Below are positions 38,272-47,186 of a stretch of 64,000 nt of DNA, in pieces. Each line of letters opens with the position of its first letter. Position 1 is the stretch's first letter. The position numbers were made by a program, and so were the translations under genes. The notes beneath the pieces are model-generated. The model did no database searches and was not told the DNA's origin. It was given only the letters and a program-made list of their open reading frames with translations. Source of the DNA: Pelagivirga sediminicola (GTDB taxonomy: Bacteria; Pseudomonadota; Alphaproteobacteria; Rhodobacterales; Rhodobacteraceae). Location: NCBI RefSeq assembly GCF_003072125.1, contig NZ_QCYH01000005.1, positions 186,001 to 250,000 of the forward strand. Direction: 5' to 3'.

Positions 38272-38508
38272 ATGGAAGGCGATATCGCAACAATGGGCGC
38301 ATACATCGGCGCAGGTCTGGCATCCGTCGGCATGGGCGGCGCAGCCGTCGGTGTGGGCAACGTTGTCGGCAACTTCCTGTCCGGCGCCCTGCGCAACCCT
38401 TCGGCCGCCGCAGGCCAGACTGCCACGATGTTCATCGGTATCGCATTCGCCGAAGCGCTGGGGATCTTCTCGTTCCTCGTCGCGCTTCTGCTGATGTTCG
38501 CCGTCTAA
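38272..38508 (+). CDS. atpE: F0F1 ATP synthase subunit c
   Basis: A 78 aa hairpin of two helices that forms the rotor ring. [17 protein letters not shown] makes the polar loop side. The proton-carrying carboxylate is Glu61 in [11 protein letters not shown]. No sodium-type ligand set is apparent. AAGGAGAGATCAC gives a very strong ribosome site, in line with the high copy number of this subunit. A strong hairpin follows the gene. Confidence 0.98.
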   Translation: MEGDIATMGAYIGAGLASVGMGGAAVGVGNVVGNFLSGALRNPSAAAGQTATMFIGIAFAEALGIFSFLVALLLMFAV

Positions 38509-38537
38509 GACGACCGGCAGACCGATCCTTACGGGAT

Positions 38538-38564
38538 GGGTGAAGGGCCTCGCGCCCTTCACCC
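38538..38564 (+). promoter_or_regulatory. Strong hairpin after atpE (mRNA stabiliser or partial terminator)
   Basis: An 11-bp perfect stem (GGGTGAAGGGC, loop CTCGC, complement) lies 30 bases after the atpE stop and 38 before the b' gene. No T run follows. It may hold up 3' exonucleases and keep the atpE part of the message abundant. Confidence 0.55.
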
Positions 38565-38601
38565 TCTCCGATTGACAGGTTCTTAGGAAAGGACGTCACA
38601 C

Positions 38602-39183
38602 ATGGCTACCGAGACCGCCGCCGCAACGGGCGGGCAAGCCAGCCCCATCGCCCTCGAAGAGGCCGGCATCTGCGTCGACTCTCATGGCGGAGCGATCGGC
38701 CTGCCGCAGCTTTGCCCCGACTGGATGGGCAATCAGATTTTCTGGCTGGCGGTCACGCTGGTCATCATCTTCTTCGTGCTGTCGCGCATCGCATTGCCCC
38801 GCATCGCCGCGGTTCTGGCCGAGCGGCAGGGCACGATCACCAATGACATCGCCGCCGCCGAGGACCTGAAGGTCAAGGCAAGCGAGGCCGAGGCCGCCTA
38901 TGACAAGGCGCTGGCCGACGCGCGCAGCGACGCGCAGGCCATTGTCGCGCAGACCAAGGCCGACATCAAAGCCGATCTTGACGCCGCAATGGCCAAGGCC
39001 GACGCCGAGATCGCCGCCAAGACCGCCGAAGGCGAGAAGGCGATCGCCGAGATCCGCGCCGGCGCGCTGGACGCCGTCAAGGAAGTGGCCAAGGACACGG
39101 CGCGCGAGATCGTCGCCGCCATGGGCGGGCAGGCCGATGCCAAGACCGTCAATGCCGCCGTCACCTCGCAGATGAAGGGATAA
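38602..39183 (+). CDS. atpF': F0F1 ATP synthase subunit b'
   Basis: A 193 aa peripheral-stalk subunit. A single N-terminal membrane helix (about 45-65, ends in [15 protein letters not shown]) is followed by a long Ala/Lys/Glu-rich helix that forms a coiled coil with subunit b. A roughly 40-residue N-terminal extension precedes the helix. The paired b and b' genes are typical of alphaproteobacteria and phototrophs. Confidence 0.94.
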   Translation: MATETAAATGGQASPIALEEAGICVDSHGGAIGLPQLCPDWMGNQIFWLAVTLVIIFFVLSRIALPRIAAVLAERQGTITNDIAAAEDLKVKASEAEAAYDKALADARSDAQAIVAQTKADIKADLDAAMAKADAEIAAKTAEGEKAIAEIRAGALDAVKEVAKDTAREIVAAMGGQADAKTVNAAVTSQMKG

Positions 39184-39187
39184 CGCC

Positions 39188-39745
39188 ATGCGCATGATCG
39201 CAACCTTGATCGCCGCGATTGCCGCCAGCCCCGCGCTGGCCGCCACCGGCCCCTTCTTTTCGCTGTCGAACACCAACTTTGTGGTGACGATCGCCTTCAT
39301 CCTCTTTGTCGGCTTCCTGGTCTACATGAAGGTGCCCGGCAAGATCGGCGAGATGCTGGACAAGCGCGCGGACGGCATCAAGTCCGAGCTGGACGAGGCC
39401 CGCGCCCTGCGCGAAGAGGCGCAGGCCCTGCTGGCGACCTATGAGCGCAAGCAAAAGGACGTTCAGGATCAGGCCGACCGCATCGTCGCCCAGGCCAAGT
39501 CCGAAGCGACCGCCGCGGCCGATCAGGCGCGCGAGGATCTGAAGAAATCCATCGCCCGCCGCCTGCAGGCCGCCGAAGACCGTATCGCTTCGGCCGAGGC
39601 CGAGGCCGTGCGTGAGGTCCGCGACCGTGCCATCACCATCGCCGTCGCCGCCGCGCGCGAGGTGATCGCCAAGCAGATGACCGCGACCGAGGCGAACAAG
39701 CTGATCGACAGCGGCATCGAGACCGTCGAAGCCAAGCTGCACTGA
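39188..39745 (+). CDS. atpF: F0F1 ATP synthase subunit b
   Basis: A 185 aa stalk subunit. The start MRMIATLIAAIAASPALAAT looks like a cleavable signal or first helix. A second membrane helix at about 30-50 and a long charged coiled-coil to the C-terminus follow. It lies 4 bases after the b' gene and is the last gene of the operon; a terminator follows within 25 bases. Confidence 0.95.
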   Translation: MRMIATLIAAIAASPALAATGPFFSLSNTNFVVTIAFILFVGFLVYMKVPGKIGEMLDKRADGIKSELDEARALREEAQALLATYERKQKDVQDQADRIVAQAKSEATAAADQAREDLKKSIARRLQAAEDRIASAEAEAVREVRDRAITIAVAAAREVIAKQMTATEANKLIDSGIETVEAKLH

Positions 39746-39768
39746 CACGGCGCTGTCAAGAGTAACGC

Positions 39769-39802
39769 AAAACCCGGCAGCCAACAGGCAGCCGGGTTTT
39801 TT
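39769..39802 (+). terminator. Terminator of the F0 operon
   Basis: The 10-bp inverted repeat AAAACCCGGC...GCCGGGTTTT has a 12-base loop and is followed by TT, giving a run of six T. It lies 23 bases after atpF. The A run before it could allow action on the minus strand too. Confidence 0.9.
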
Positions 39803-39820
39803 CGTGTTTCCCCATCCCGG

Positions 39821-40008
39821 AAAAGGAAAGGGGGCCGTTGAACCGGCCCCTCAGTCGCTTCTGCTTCGCTCGTTCCGTCTTCTTCTGCCTGTCGTCCGTC
39901 GTCCCTTAACTTCCGGGCGGCATGATCAGGCTTTGGCCGATCAGACATGCCGCTGACATTTTTGACTTGGGGCAAATCGCCCTCGGAAGCCTAAGATATA
40001 GATGTCAA
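39821..40008 (-). ncRNA. Candidate small RNA (or short leader-peptide transcript) between atpF and folC
   Basis: The 400-base gap 39746-40148 has no convincing gene, but on the minus strand it has the parts of a short transcription unit. There is a promoter-like pair upstream, an internal hairpin (GCGGCATG...CATGCCGC, 39917-39953), and a GGGGCCG-TTCAA-type stem at 39831-39850 that leads into CTTTCCTTTTCC. A 17-codon frame (39906-39959, MSAACLIGQSLIMPPGS) lies inside. The final stem could instead simply terminate folC. I recognise no known RNA family. Confidence 0.3.
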
Positions 40009-40014
40009 CGCAAG

Positions 40015-40043
40015 ATATAGAGGGAGTTTTGCGAATCGGTCAA
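40015..40043 (-). promoter_or_regulatory. Promoter-like sequence on the minus strand downstream of folC
   Basis: Reading the minus strand: TTGACC, 17 bases, CTATAT. The matching 10-base direct repeat AAGATATAGA occurs twice (39993-40002 and 40012-40021, plus-strand sense). It points away from folC toward the gap next to atpF. Confidence 0.4.
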
Positions 40044-40148
40044 CACGTAGAAGGCCGTGAAGTTCGGCTTTGGGCGCATGCGGGCAACCCTTGGGGCAAA
40101 AAATCGAATCGATCCCGATATTTGGCGGTAAAAAGTTTTTTCCGATTT

Positions 40149-41423
40149 TCAGCCGTTCTCGCGCAGGACATGCCCCGCCAGATACAAGGATCCGCAGATC
40201 AGCACGCGCGCGTCCGGCGATTGCTTCAGAATGGCGGCGAGCGCGGCGCGAACGTCCGGCGCGCAACTGGCGGGCAGCCCGGCGGCGCGGGCGGCCTCGG
40301 CGGTGGTCTCGGCGGGCAAGGTGTTGGCCTCGCCGGGGATCGAAACCGCCGTCAGGCTGTCTGCCACCTCGGCGAGCGGGCGCAGATATCCGGCGATATC
40401 CTTGGTGTTCAGCATACCGCAGATCAGATGCGTCGGGCGTTTCGGCAGACTGGCCAGATGCCGCCCGATAGCCTGCCCCGCCGACGCGTTATGGCCGCCG
40501 TCCAGCCAAAGTTCGGCCTGGGGCGCGGCGTCCGCCAACGCGCCGCTGTCCAGCCTTTGCATCCGCGCGGGCCATTGGGCGCGCGTGACCGCCGCCTCCG
40601 CCGCCGTATCGCCAAGGTGCAGATGACGCAGCGCCGCAAGGGCGGCGCCGGCATTCTCGATCTGATGCGCGCCGGGCAGGTTGGGCAGCGGCAGATCCAG
40701 GAGGCCCCGCTCGTCCTGATAGACCATGCGGCCGGCTTCGGCGCTGGTATGCCAGTGCTGCCCCTGCGCCAGCAGCGGCGCGTTGAGCCGGGCCGCGATC
40801 CGTTCGATCACCTCCATCGCCTCATCGGGCTGCGGCCCGACGATGCAGGGCACATCGCGCTTGATGATCCCGGCCTTTTCGGCAGCGATCCTGGCCAGCG
40901 TGTCGCCCAGATACTGTTCGTGGTCGATGCTGATCGGGGTGATGATCGTCAGCGCGGGCTGCGCCACGACGTTGGTCGCATCCAGCCGCCCGCCGAGCCC
41001 CACCTCAAGCAGCGTGTAATCGGCCGGCGTGCGCGACATCGCCAGCAGGGCGGCGCATGTGGTGATCTCGAAATAGGTGATGCTGCCGCTGCCATTGGCG
41101 CGGTAACATTCGTCCAGAACCTCGGTCAGCGCGTCTTCGGAAATCAGATCGCCCGCAAGGCGGATGCGTTCGTGAAACCGCGCCAGATGGGGCGAGGTAT
41201 AGGCATGGACACGCTTGCCCGCCGCCTCCAGCCCCGCGCGGATCATTGCCTGCGTGCTGCCCTTGCCATTCGTGCCGGCAATATGGATCACCGGCGGCAG
41301 CGCGTCCTGCGGGTTGCCGAGCGCCTCCAGCAGGCGCCAGACACGGTCCAGCGTCAGGTCGATGATCTTGGGGTGAAGCGCCATCATCCGCTCAAGGATG
41401 CGGTCCGAGCCTTGCGCGCTCAT
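40149..41423 (-). CDS. folC: Bifunctional folylpolyglutamate/dihydrofolate synthase
   Basis: A 424 aa Mur-ligase-type enzyme that adds glutamate to folates. The P-loop is [12 protein letters not shown] (about residues 48-59). [13 protein letters not shown] follows, then [14 protein letters not shown] and [13 protein letters not shown]. The ADP-binding [12 protein letters not shown] block is in the C-terminal half. Its ATG overlaps the accD stop (ATGA), the conserved accD-folC arrangement. Confidence 0.97.
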   Translation of the reverse strand: MSAQGSDRILERMMALHPKIIDLTLDRVWRLLEALGNPQDALPPVIHIAGTNGKGSTQAMIRAGLEAAGKRVHAYTSPHLARFHERIRLAGDLISEDALTEVLDECYRANGSGSITYFEITTCAALLAMSRTPADYTLLEVGLGGRLDATNVVAQPALTIITPISIDHEQYLGDTLARIAAEKAGIIKRDVPCIVGPQPDEAMEVIERIAARLNAPLLAQGQHWHTSAEAGRMVYQDERGLLDLPLPNLPGAHQIENAGAALAALRHLHLGDTAAEAAVTRAQWPARMQRLDSGALADAAPQAELWLDGGHNASAGQAIGRHLASLPKRPTHLICGMLNTKDIAGYLRPLAEVADSLTAVSIPGEANTLPAETTAEAARAAGLPASCAPDVRAALAAILKQSPDARVLICGSLYLAGHVLRENG

Positions 41424-42385
41424 TTCTTGGCCGGTGCCTCGGGTTTCGCCGCCTTGGCGCCCGCGAGCGGTGCCTTGGGCGTTGCCGGCTCGTTCTGGGT
41501 CAGCGTCGGGGGCGGCAGATCGCCCGCGATGGCGGGGCTGAGGCCCAGCAGCATCCGCGTGATCGTGATAAGCTCGTCGCGCATCTTGGGGCGCGGCGTG
41601 ACGCGGTCCAGCATGCCGTGATCCAGAAGATACTCGGCCCGCTGGAAGCCCTCGGGCAGTTTCTCGCGGATGGTCTGTTCAATGACACGCGGCCCGGCAA
41701 AGCAGATCAGCGCGTTCGGCTCGGCGATCTGCACGTCGCCCAACATGGCGTAGGACGCGGTGACGCCCCCCGTCGTGGGATGCGTCAGCACCACGATATA
41801 GGGCGGCCCCGCCTCCTTCAGCATCTGGATCGCGACGGTCGTGCGCGGCATCTGCATGAGGCTGAGGATGCCCTCCTGCATGCGCGCGCCGCCGGCAGCC
41901 GAAAACAGGATCAGCGGCCGCTTCATCTTTACCGCCGTCTCGGCGGCGGCGATGATCGCGTTGCCCACATACATCCCCATAGACCCCGCCATGAAGGAAA
42001 AGTCCTGCGCCGCGGCGACGATGGGCGTGCGCCCGATCTCGCCGGTGGCGACCAGCATCGCCTCTTTCTCGCCCGTTGCCTTCTGCGCCGCCTTCAGCCG
42101 GTCGGGATAGCGTTTCTGATCGCGGAAATGCAGCGGATCGGTCTTGGGCGCGGGCACGGTGATCTCGGCGAAGGTGCCGCCATCGAACAGCGCCTGAAAC
42201 CGCGCGCGCGGGGCGATGTTCATGTGATGGCCGCAGGAGGTGCAGACGTTCAGGTTCTGGCTCAGCTCGCGGTGAAACAGCATCGTGCCGCATTCGTCAC
42301 ATTTGCTCCACAGGTTCTCGGGCATCTCGCGGCGCGAGAAGATCGAGTTGATGCGCGGGCGCATGTAATTGGTGATCCAGTTCAT
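41420..42385 (-). CDS. accD: Acetyl-CoA carboxylase carboxyltransferase subunit beta
   Basis: A 321 aa subunit that, with AccA, transfers carboxylate from biotin to acetyl-CoA for fatty acid synthesis. The N-terminal zinc ribbon uses CDECG and CTSCG (about residues 29-32 and 48-51). A crotonase-like domain with [12 protein letters not shown] and [12 protein letters not shown] follows. A roughly 30-residue Pro/Ala/Lys-rich tail ends the protein. The ATG at 42385 ([10 protein letters not shown]) is the family start. Confidence 0.97.
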   Translation of the reverse strand: MNWITNYMRPRINSIFSRREMPENLWSKCDECGTMLFHRELSQNLNVCTSCGHHMNIAPRARFQALFDGGTFAEITVPAPKTDPLHFRDQKRYPDRLKAAQKATGEKEAMLVATGEIGRTPIVAAAQDFSFMAGSMGMYVGNAIIAAAETAVKMKRPLILFSAAGGARMQEGILSLMQMPRTTVAIQMLKEAGPPYIVVLTHPTTGGVTASYAMLGDVQIAEPNALICFAGPRVIEQTIREKLPEGFQRAEYLLDHGMLDRVTPRPKMRDELITITRMLLGLSPAIAGDLPPPTLTQNEPATPKAPLAGAKAAKPEAPAKK

Positions 42386-42448
42386 GTGACTTCGCCTTGG
42401 GACATTGCGGTTCGGCCTTGAAATAAGCCGCGCGGGCGGGAAATGCAA

Positions 42449-43336
42449 TCAGACGCGCAAGGCCAGCCGCGCCGCCAGCCACGAGCACAGAAGCACCATC
42501 AGGTCCACGGGCATCCATTGCATCAGCAGGGCGGTGTCGTCCGGTCCAAAGGGGAAGGTGAACAGCGCCAGACCGTCGAAATTGCCGTGCGGCGCGATCA
42601 GCGCGATGGCGCTGAAGTTGTTGATCAGATGCAGCGCGATCGCCGGGCCCAGCGTGCCGCTGCGCGCGGTCAGATCGGCGGCGGCGAGGCCGAACAGAAC
42701 GGCCCAGGCCACGATCAGCCACGCCGTCTCGCCCATGACGCCGGGCTGGTAATGCAGCAGGCCGAAGAGGATCGAGGGCAGCACCATCCACACCGCCGGA
42801 TGCGAAAACCTCGCGGCAAGCTGGCTTTGGATATAGCCGCGGAACACGATCTCTTCGGCGCTGACCTGTATCAGCAGGCCCAGAAGCGTGGCAGGCAGAA
42901 ACATCAGCCACGTCTGAACCGGCACCTGTGGCAGGATGTCGAGACCCTCCGGCACGGGCAGCAGCGACACCAGCACATAAATGCCCAGGATATACGCCCC
43001 GGCGCGCCCCGCCTGGCCCACCGCCAGCGCGGCGGGGCCCAGCAGCCCCCGCAGCCTGCGACGGTGCAGAAGCGGCAGAACCAGCGCCAGCGCGGTGATG
43101 AGCAGGCCGAAGAGAAACAGATTGGCAAGCGCGCCCCAGGGCGTCGTCGCCTCGGCCAGCCCCTTGCCGTCGCGGCCCCATGCGGCATCCGGCAGGGCGA
43201 TGTCGCACAGCTGCGAGTAAAAGAAGGACAGGACCAGGAACACCGCCGTCGTCAACACGCATCCAAGCAGCAGACGCCACAGGGCGGCAGAGGGCAGCGC
43301 GGCGACGGTGAGGTTCTGATGGGCACGGTAACGCAT
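42449..43336 (-). CDS. CPBP-family intramembrane metalloprotease
   Basis: A 295 aa membrane protein of the CAAX protease/bacteriocin-immunity family, with about eight helices. The conserved motifs are EEIVFRG (about 164-170), the FGLLHY histidine (about 200) and HLINNF (about 245). These form the glutamate/histidine active site. The biological substrate is unknown. It lies 63 bases upstream of accD on the same strand, divergent from ilvD. Confidence 0.9.
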   Translation of the reverse strand: MRYRAHQNLTVAALPSAALWRLLLGCVLTTAVFLVLSFFYSQLCDIALPDAAWGRDGKGLAEATTPWGALANLFLFGLLITALALVLPLLHRRRLRGLLGPAALAVGQAGRAGAYILGIYVLVSLLPVPEGLDILPQVPVQTWLMFLPATLLGLLIQVSAEEIVFRGYIQSQLAARFSHPAVWMVLPSILFGLLHYQPGVMGETAWLIVAWAVLFGLAAADLTARSGTLGPAIALHLINNFSAIALIAPHGNFDGLALFTFPFGPDDTALLMQWMPVDLMVLLCSWLAARLALRV

Positions 43337-43452
43337 TGCGCGACGCTAGCCGCCCCGGCGCATAAGCGCAATCGCGCCCCGCGCTTGCGCCCTGCGCGCC
43401 GGTCGCATATTCCAAGGCCAGACATTCTCAGCCCAGTCCCTTGCGAGGCCCC

Positions 43453-45210
43453 ATGACCAAGTTCGACAAGTCCAAACTGCCCAGCCGCTATGTCACCGAA
43501 GGCCCCTCGAAGGCGCCCCACCGATCCTACATGTACGCCATGGGCCTGAGCGAGGAAGAGATCCACCAGCCGCTGGTCGGCGTCGCCACCTGCTGGAACG
43601 AGGCCGCGCCGTGCAACATCGCTCTGTCGCGTCAGGCGCAGGCGGTCAAGATGGGGGTCAAGGCGGCGGCCGGCACGCCGCGCGAGTTCACCACCATCAC
43701 CGTCACCGACGGCATCGCCATGGGCCATGAGGGCATGCGTTCATCCTTGGCCAGCCGCGAGGCGATTGCCGACACGGTCGAGCTGACCATGCGCGGCCAT
43801 GCCTATGACGCGCTTGTCGGCCTTGCGGGCTGCGACAAATCGCTGCCGGGCATGATGATGGCGATGGTGCGTCTTAACACGCCGTCGGTCTTTATCTACG
43901 GCGGGTCGATCCTGCCGGGCCGCGCGCCGCAGATCGAAGAGATCCCCGAGGATTTCCGCACCCGCGACCTGACTGTTCAGGACATGTTCGAGGCGGTGGG
44001 CCGCCACCAGAACGGCACCATGTCGGACGCCGCACTGGATGTGCTGGAACGCGTCGCCTGCCCCAGCGCCGGCGCCTGCGGCGGGCAGTTTACCGCCAAC
44101 ACCATGGCCTGCGTGTCCGAGGCGATCGGCCTTGCACTGATGAACAGCTCCGGCATGCCCGCGCCGTATGAGAGCCGCGATCAGTATGGCGAGGCATCGG
44201 GCCGCGCCGTGATGACGCTGCTGGAGAAAAACATCCGCGCCCGCGATGTGGTGACGCTCAAATCGTTGCAGAACGCCGCGCGCGTCGTGGCCTGCACCGG
44301 CGGGTCTACCAATGCGGGCTTGCACCTGCCTGCGATTGCGCATGAGGCCGGGATTGATTTCTTCCTTGAGGATGTGTGCGACATCTTCCGTGACACGCCC
44401 TATTTCGTCGATCTGAAACCGGGCGGCAACCATGTGGCCAAGGACCTGTATGACGTCGGCGGCATCCCCGTCGTGATGAAAGAGCTGCGCAAGGCCGGCC
44501 TCATTCACGAGGATTGCATCACCGCCTCCGGCCGCTCCATCGGCGAGGAGCTGGACCTGATCGACCGCGAGGCAGACGGCAAGGTGATCTACCCCATCGA
44601 GACGCCGATCACGAAAACCGGCGGCGTCGTCGGCCTCAAGGGCAATCTGGCGCCCGAGGGCGCCATCGTGAAGGTCGCGGGCATTGCGCCCGAAAATCAG
44701 GTCTTCACCGGCCCCGCCCGCGTTTTCGAGAGCGAAGAGCACGCCTTCGAGGCCGTGCAGAACCGCGGCTATTCCGAGGGCGACGTCATCGTCATCCGCA
44801 ACGAGGGCCCCGCAGGCGGGCCGGGCATGCGCGAGATGCTGTCAACCACCGCCGCGCTGTCGGGGCAGGGCATGGGCAAGAAGGTGGCGCTGATCACCGA
44901 TGGGCGTTTTTCGGGCGCGACGCGCGGCTTCTGCGTCGGCCATGTCGGCCCGGAATCGGCTTATGGCGGGCCGATTGCGCTGCTGAAGGATGGCGACATG
45001 ATCACCATCGACGCGATCAAGGGCGAGCTGAGCGTCGATCTGAGCGATGACGAACTGGCGCAGCGCAAGGACGCATGGCCCGGCCCGCGCGAGACGATGT
45101 ATGCCTCCGGTGCGATCTGGAAATTCGCCCAGCTGGTCGGCGCCACCTACAAGGGCGCCGTCACCCATCCCGGCGCCGAGGCCGAGCGTCACATCTACAT
45201 GGATATCTGA
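43453..45210 (+). CDS. ilvD: Dihydroxy-acid dehydratase
   Basis: A 585 aa iron-sulfur enzyme of valine, isoleucine and pantothenate synthesis. The cluster cysteines are expected at Cys47 (ATCWNE), Cys127 (AGCDKS) and Cys209 (PSAGACGG). VTDGIAMGHEGMR and the C-terminal TDGRFSGATRG block are intact. The ATG at 43453 follows GAGG; a TTG four codons upstream is less likely. It precedes a lipoprotein gene by 8 bases. Confidence 0.97.
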   Translation: MTKFDKSKLPSRYVTEGPSKAPHRSYMYAMGLSEEEIHQPLVGVATCWNEAAPCNIALSRQAQAVKMGVKAAAGTPREFTTITVTDGIAMGHEGMRSSLASREAIADTVELTMRGHAYDALVGLAGCDKSLPGMMMAMVRLNTPSVFIYGGSILPGRAPQIEEIPEDFRTRDLTVQDMFEAVGRHQNGTMSDAALDVLERVACPSAGACGGQFTANTMACVSEAIGLALMNSSGMPAPYESRDQYGEASGRAVMTLLEKNIRARDVVTLKSLQNAARVVACTGGSTNAGLHLPAIAHEAGIDFFLEDVCDIFRDTPYFVDLKPGGNHVAKDLYDVGGIPVVMKELRKAGLIHEDCITASGRSIGEELDLIDREADGKVIYPIETPITKTGGVVGLKGNLAPEGAIVKVAGIAPENQVFTGPARVFESEEHAFEAVQNRGYSEGDVIVIRNEGPAGGPGMREMLSTTAALSGQGMGKKVALITDGRFSGATRGFCVGHVGPESAYGGPIALLKDGDMITIDAIKGELSVDLSDDELAQRKDAWPGPRETMYASGAIWKFAQLVGATYKGAVTHPGAEAERHIYMDI

Positions 45211-45218
45211 CGCGGCCC

Positions 45219-45896
45219 ATGCGCACCCGGCACCGCATCACGCGCGCCGCGATATCCGCGGCGCTCATCCTCTTCCTCGCTGCCTGCATGGGCGGCGCCG
45301 GACTTGCGCCGGGGGGCGACGGCAAGCCGCCGAAACCCGTGCAGCGCATAGCCTTTTATGGCGGCGACGTCATCGTCGCCGGTCCGCCCGGCTATTGCGT
45401 GGATCCCAAGAGCGTTCAGCGGCGCGGTGGCAGTGGGTTCGCCCTGATGGCCAGTTGCGGCCATCTTGGCACGGCGACGGCGGGTGATGTGCCGGCGGCC
45501 GTGATCACGGTCTCGGTCCTGCCGCGCGATGCGCGGGCGCGGATGCCGTCCGCGCGCGAGATCGCCGGGCCCTGGGTGAATGTCGGCGTCGCGCAACAGG
45601 TGGATGGCGACGGGATCGCGCTGATCCAGGTTGAACGCGGCGGCGATAGCCTGCTGCCTGCGGGAGATCCGCGGCACTGGCGCGGGGCCATGCTCATCAA
45701 CGGCCACCTGATCGGCCTTGCGATCTACGGCGACGCGGGCGCGAAAGTGTCCGGGGATGCGGGCAAGGCACTGCTCCTTGATACCGCCAAGGCGATGCTG
45801 GCCGCCAGCCCGCGTCGGGCGCCCGCCCCCGAGGAGATCGCCGCCGAGACCGCGCGCGCCGGATCTTCGGGCACCGGGCCGGGATTGTTTCAATAA
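45219..45896 (+). CDS. Predicted lipoprotein of unknown function
   Basis: A 225 aa protein with a signal peptide ending in the lipobox LAAC (Cys23). The mature part has two cysteines (near GYCVDP and SCGHLG) and a hydrophobic core without recognised motifs. It ends in an Ala/Glu-rich segment. It lies 8 bases after ilvD and is probably co-transcribed. I do not recognise the family; similar genes near ilvD occur in Rhodobacteraceae to my knowledge, but this is memory and not a search. Confidence 0.75.
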   Translation: MRTRHRITRAAISAALILFLAACMGGAGLAPGGDGKPPKPVQRIAFYGGDVIVAGPPGYCVDPKSVQRRGGSGFALMASCGHLGTATAGDVPAAVITVSVLPRDARARMPSAREIAGPWVNVGVAQQVDGDGIALIQVERGGDSLLPAGDPRHWRGAMLINGHLIGLAIYGDAGAKVSGDAGKALLLDTAKAMLAASPRRAPAPEEIAAETARAGSSGTGPGLFQ

Positions 45897-45967
45897 ACGG
45901 CTTAATTTATTGGAAGGCTTTGCCAAGGCAGGATAGAAACGGGCCAGGCAGGCAGGGGTGGCGACAT

Positions 45968-46738
45968 ATGCAATTGCGCAGCGCAGTGGTGGACTGGATC
46001 GTGCATCGGCGCGCCGTGCGCCGATGGGCGAGGGCCGCCCGCCGCGCACCTGAAATGCCCTTGGCCGAGCTGCGCCACGAGCGCAGCATGGCACGCAAGC
46101 TGCTATATTCGCTGCACGAAATGGCGGCCATCGCTGACAGCCGGCTGGCGCTGCCGATGATCGGGTCGAACGCGTTTGCCAAGCCGCATGGCACCGACTG
46201 GTCCTGGCGCCCATCGCTTTGGTGCCTGCCACTGGCCAGTCCCGGCATGTCATCGGCGCCCAGCAAATCGAAACTGGGCGATGAGCTAACATTGTTTCAC
46301 GATTGCACAAGATCCGAGCTGACATTGCGGCAGATTCGCAACACCCGCGAGGCGGATCTGGCGCCTTTCGGTCTGCGGATGGATGTGTTCGCATTTGACG
46401 GATCTTTCTTGTCGGTGGTCCTCGACCTGCCGCATGGCGCCGTTGACGGGCTGAAGAAGAGCCATCTTTTGCGCATGTCCACCATCATCGAGCTTGAAAA
46501 GCCGCTCGAGATATTCGCGCGGCTGAATATCAAGCATGGGCCGAACACCGAACAGATCGTGCGCGAGCTGCCCCTGCACGAGGATGAGGCGATCGTCGAA
46601 TTCGATCTGGCCTATACCAGCCTCAACGAAAAGCGGATCGAGCGGGCGTGGATCGATCTCATTTTCGAGAACCCGGAAATGAGCCAGGTGACATTGCGCG
46701 ACCTGACCTTCAGCCGTCGGCCGCGCGCTGAATTCTGA
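45968..46738 (+). CDS. DUF6478-like protein of Rhodobacteraceae
   Basis: A 256 aa soluble protein. It starts with a basic stretch (VDWIVHRRAVRRWARAARR), then the SWRPSLWCLPL and SAPSKSKLGDELTLFHDC segments. It ends RDLTFSRRPRAEF. I associate this pattern with the family DUF6478, which has no known activity. The ATG at 45968 is preferred over an upstream TTG. The gene is followed after 31 bases by another unknown gene. Confidence 0.65.
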   Translation: MQLRSAVVDWIVHRRAVRRWARAARRAPEMPLAELRHERSMARKLLYSLHEMAAIADSRLALPMIGSNAFAKPHGTDWSWRPSLWCLPLASPGMSSAPSKSKLGDELTLFHDCTRSELTLRQIRNTREADLAPFGLRMDVFAFDGSFLSVVLDLPHGAVDGLKKSHLLRMSTIIELEKPLEIFARLNIKHGPNTEQIVRELPLHEDEAIVEFDLAYTSLNEKRIERAWIDLIFENPEMSQVTLRDLTFSRRPRAEF

Positions 46739-46769
46739 ACTCGAAGGACCAGGACATGAGGATCACGCG

Positions 46770-47147
46770 ATGAGCGACCTGACACTTACCAAAACCCGGT
46801 TGTTCGAGGGGGTCTGGGAAGGCCAGCTGACCCATGAGGGCGAGGGCAACATGCAGCCCGATATCGAGGTCACGCATCTGGAACGGCCCATCGGCGGCGT
46901 CGAGGTGACCGAGGCCGCGGACGGCAGTTTCTGGACCTTGCGGGTCCCGATCCCGCCTGAGGTGATCGCCGACGGTGTCCAGACCTTCCTGATCCGCGAC
47001 AGGCGGGCCGGGGTGACGCTGGACAGTTTCGCGCTGATGTCGGGCGATGCGCTGGGATATGACATTCGCGCCGAGATGATGCTGCTGCGCGAAGAGCTGG
47101 ACATGCTGAAACGCGCCTTTCGCCGTCACTGTCTGGAGACGACCTGA
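46770..47147 (+). CDS. Conserved-looking protein of unknown function
   Basis: A 125 aa acidic protein with a beta-strand-rich N-terminal two thirds (LFEGVWEGQL, IGGVEVTEA, FWTLRVPIPPEVIADGVQTF). A C-terminal helix follows with a Leu/Met heptad pattern (AEMMLLREELDMLKRAF), likely a coiled coil. No family is recognised. It lies 31 bases after the DUF6478-like gene in the same direction and probably works with it. Confidence 0.7.
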   Translation: MSDLTLTKTRLFEGVWEGQLTHEGEGNMQPDIEVTHLERPIGGVEVTEAADGSFWTLRVPIPPEVIADGVQTFLIRDRRAGVTLDSFALMSGDALGYDIRAEMMLLREELDMLKRAFRRHCLETT

Positions 47148-47186
47148 GCCGCACGCGCGATTTTTCGCGAAAGATCGGGGCCCGTT

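Noticed and set aside
40003..40008. A second TTGACA on the minus strand in the atpF-folC gap
   Set aside because: No acceptable -10 lies 16-18 bases downstream; only the upstream TTGACC/CTATAT pair is spaced correctly.
45195..46394. A 399-codon frame antisense to the lipoprotein gene and the DUF6478-like gene
   Set aside because: Composition is typical of a high-GC shadow. The plus-strand frames have signal peptide, lipobox and coherent spacing.
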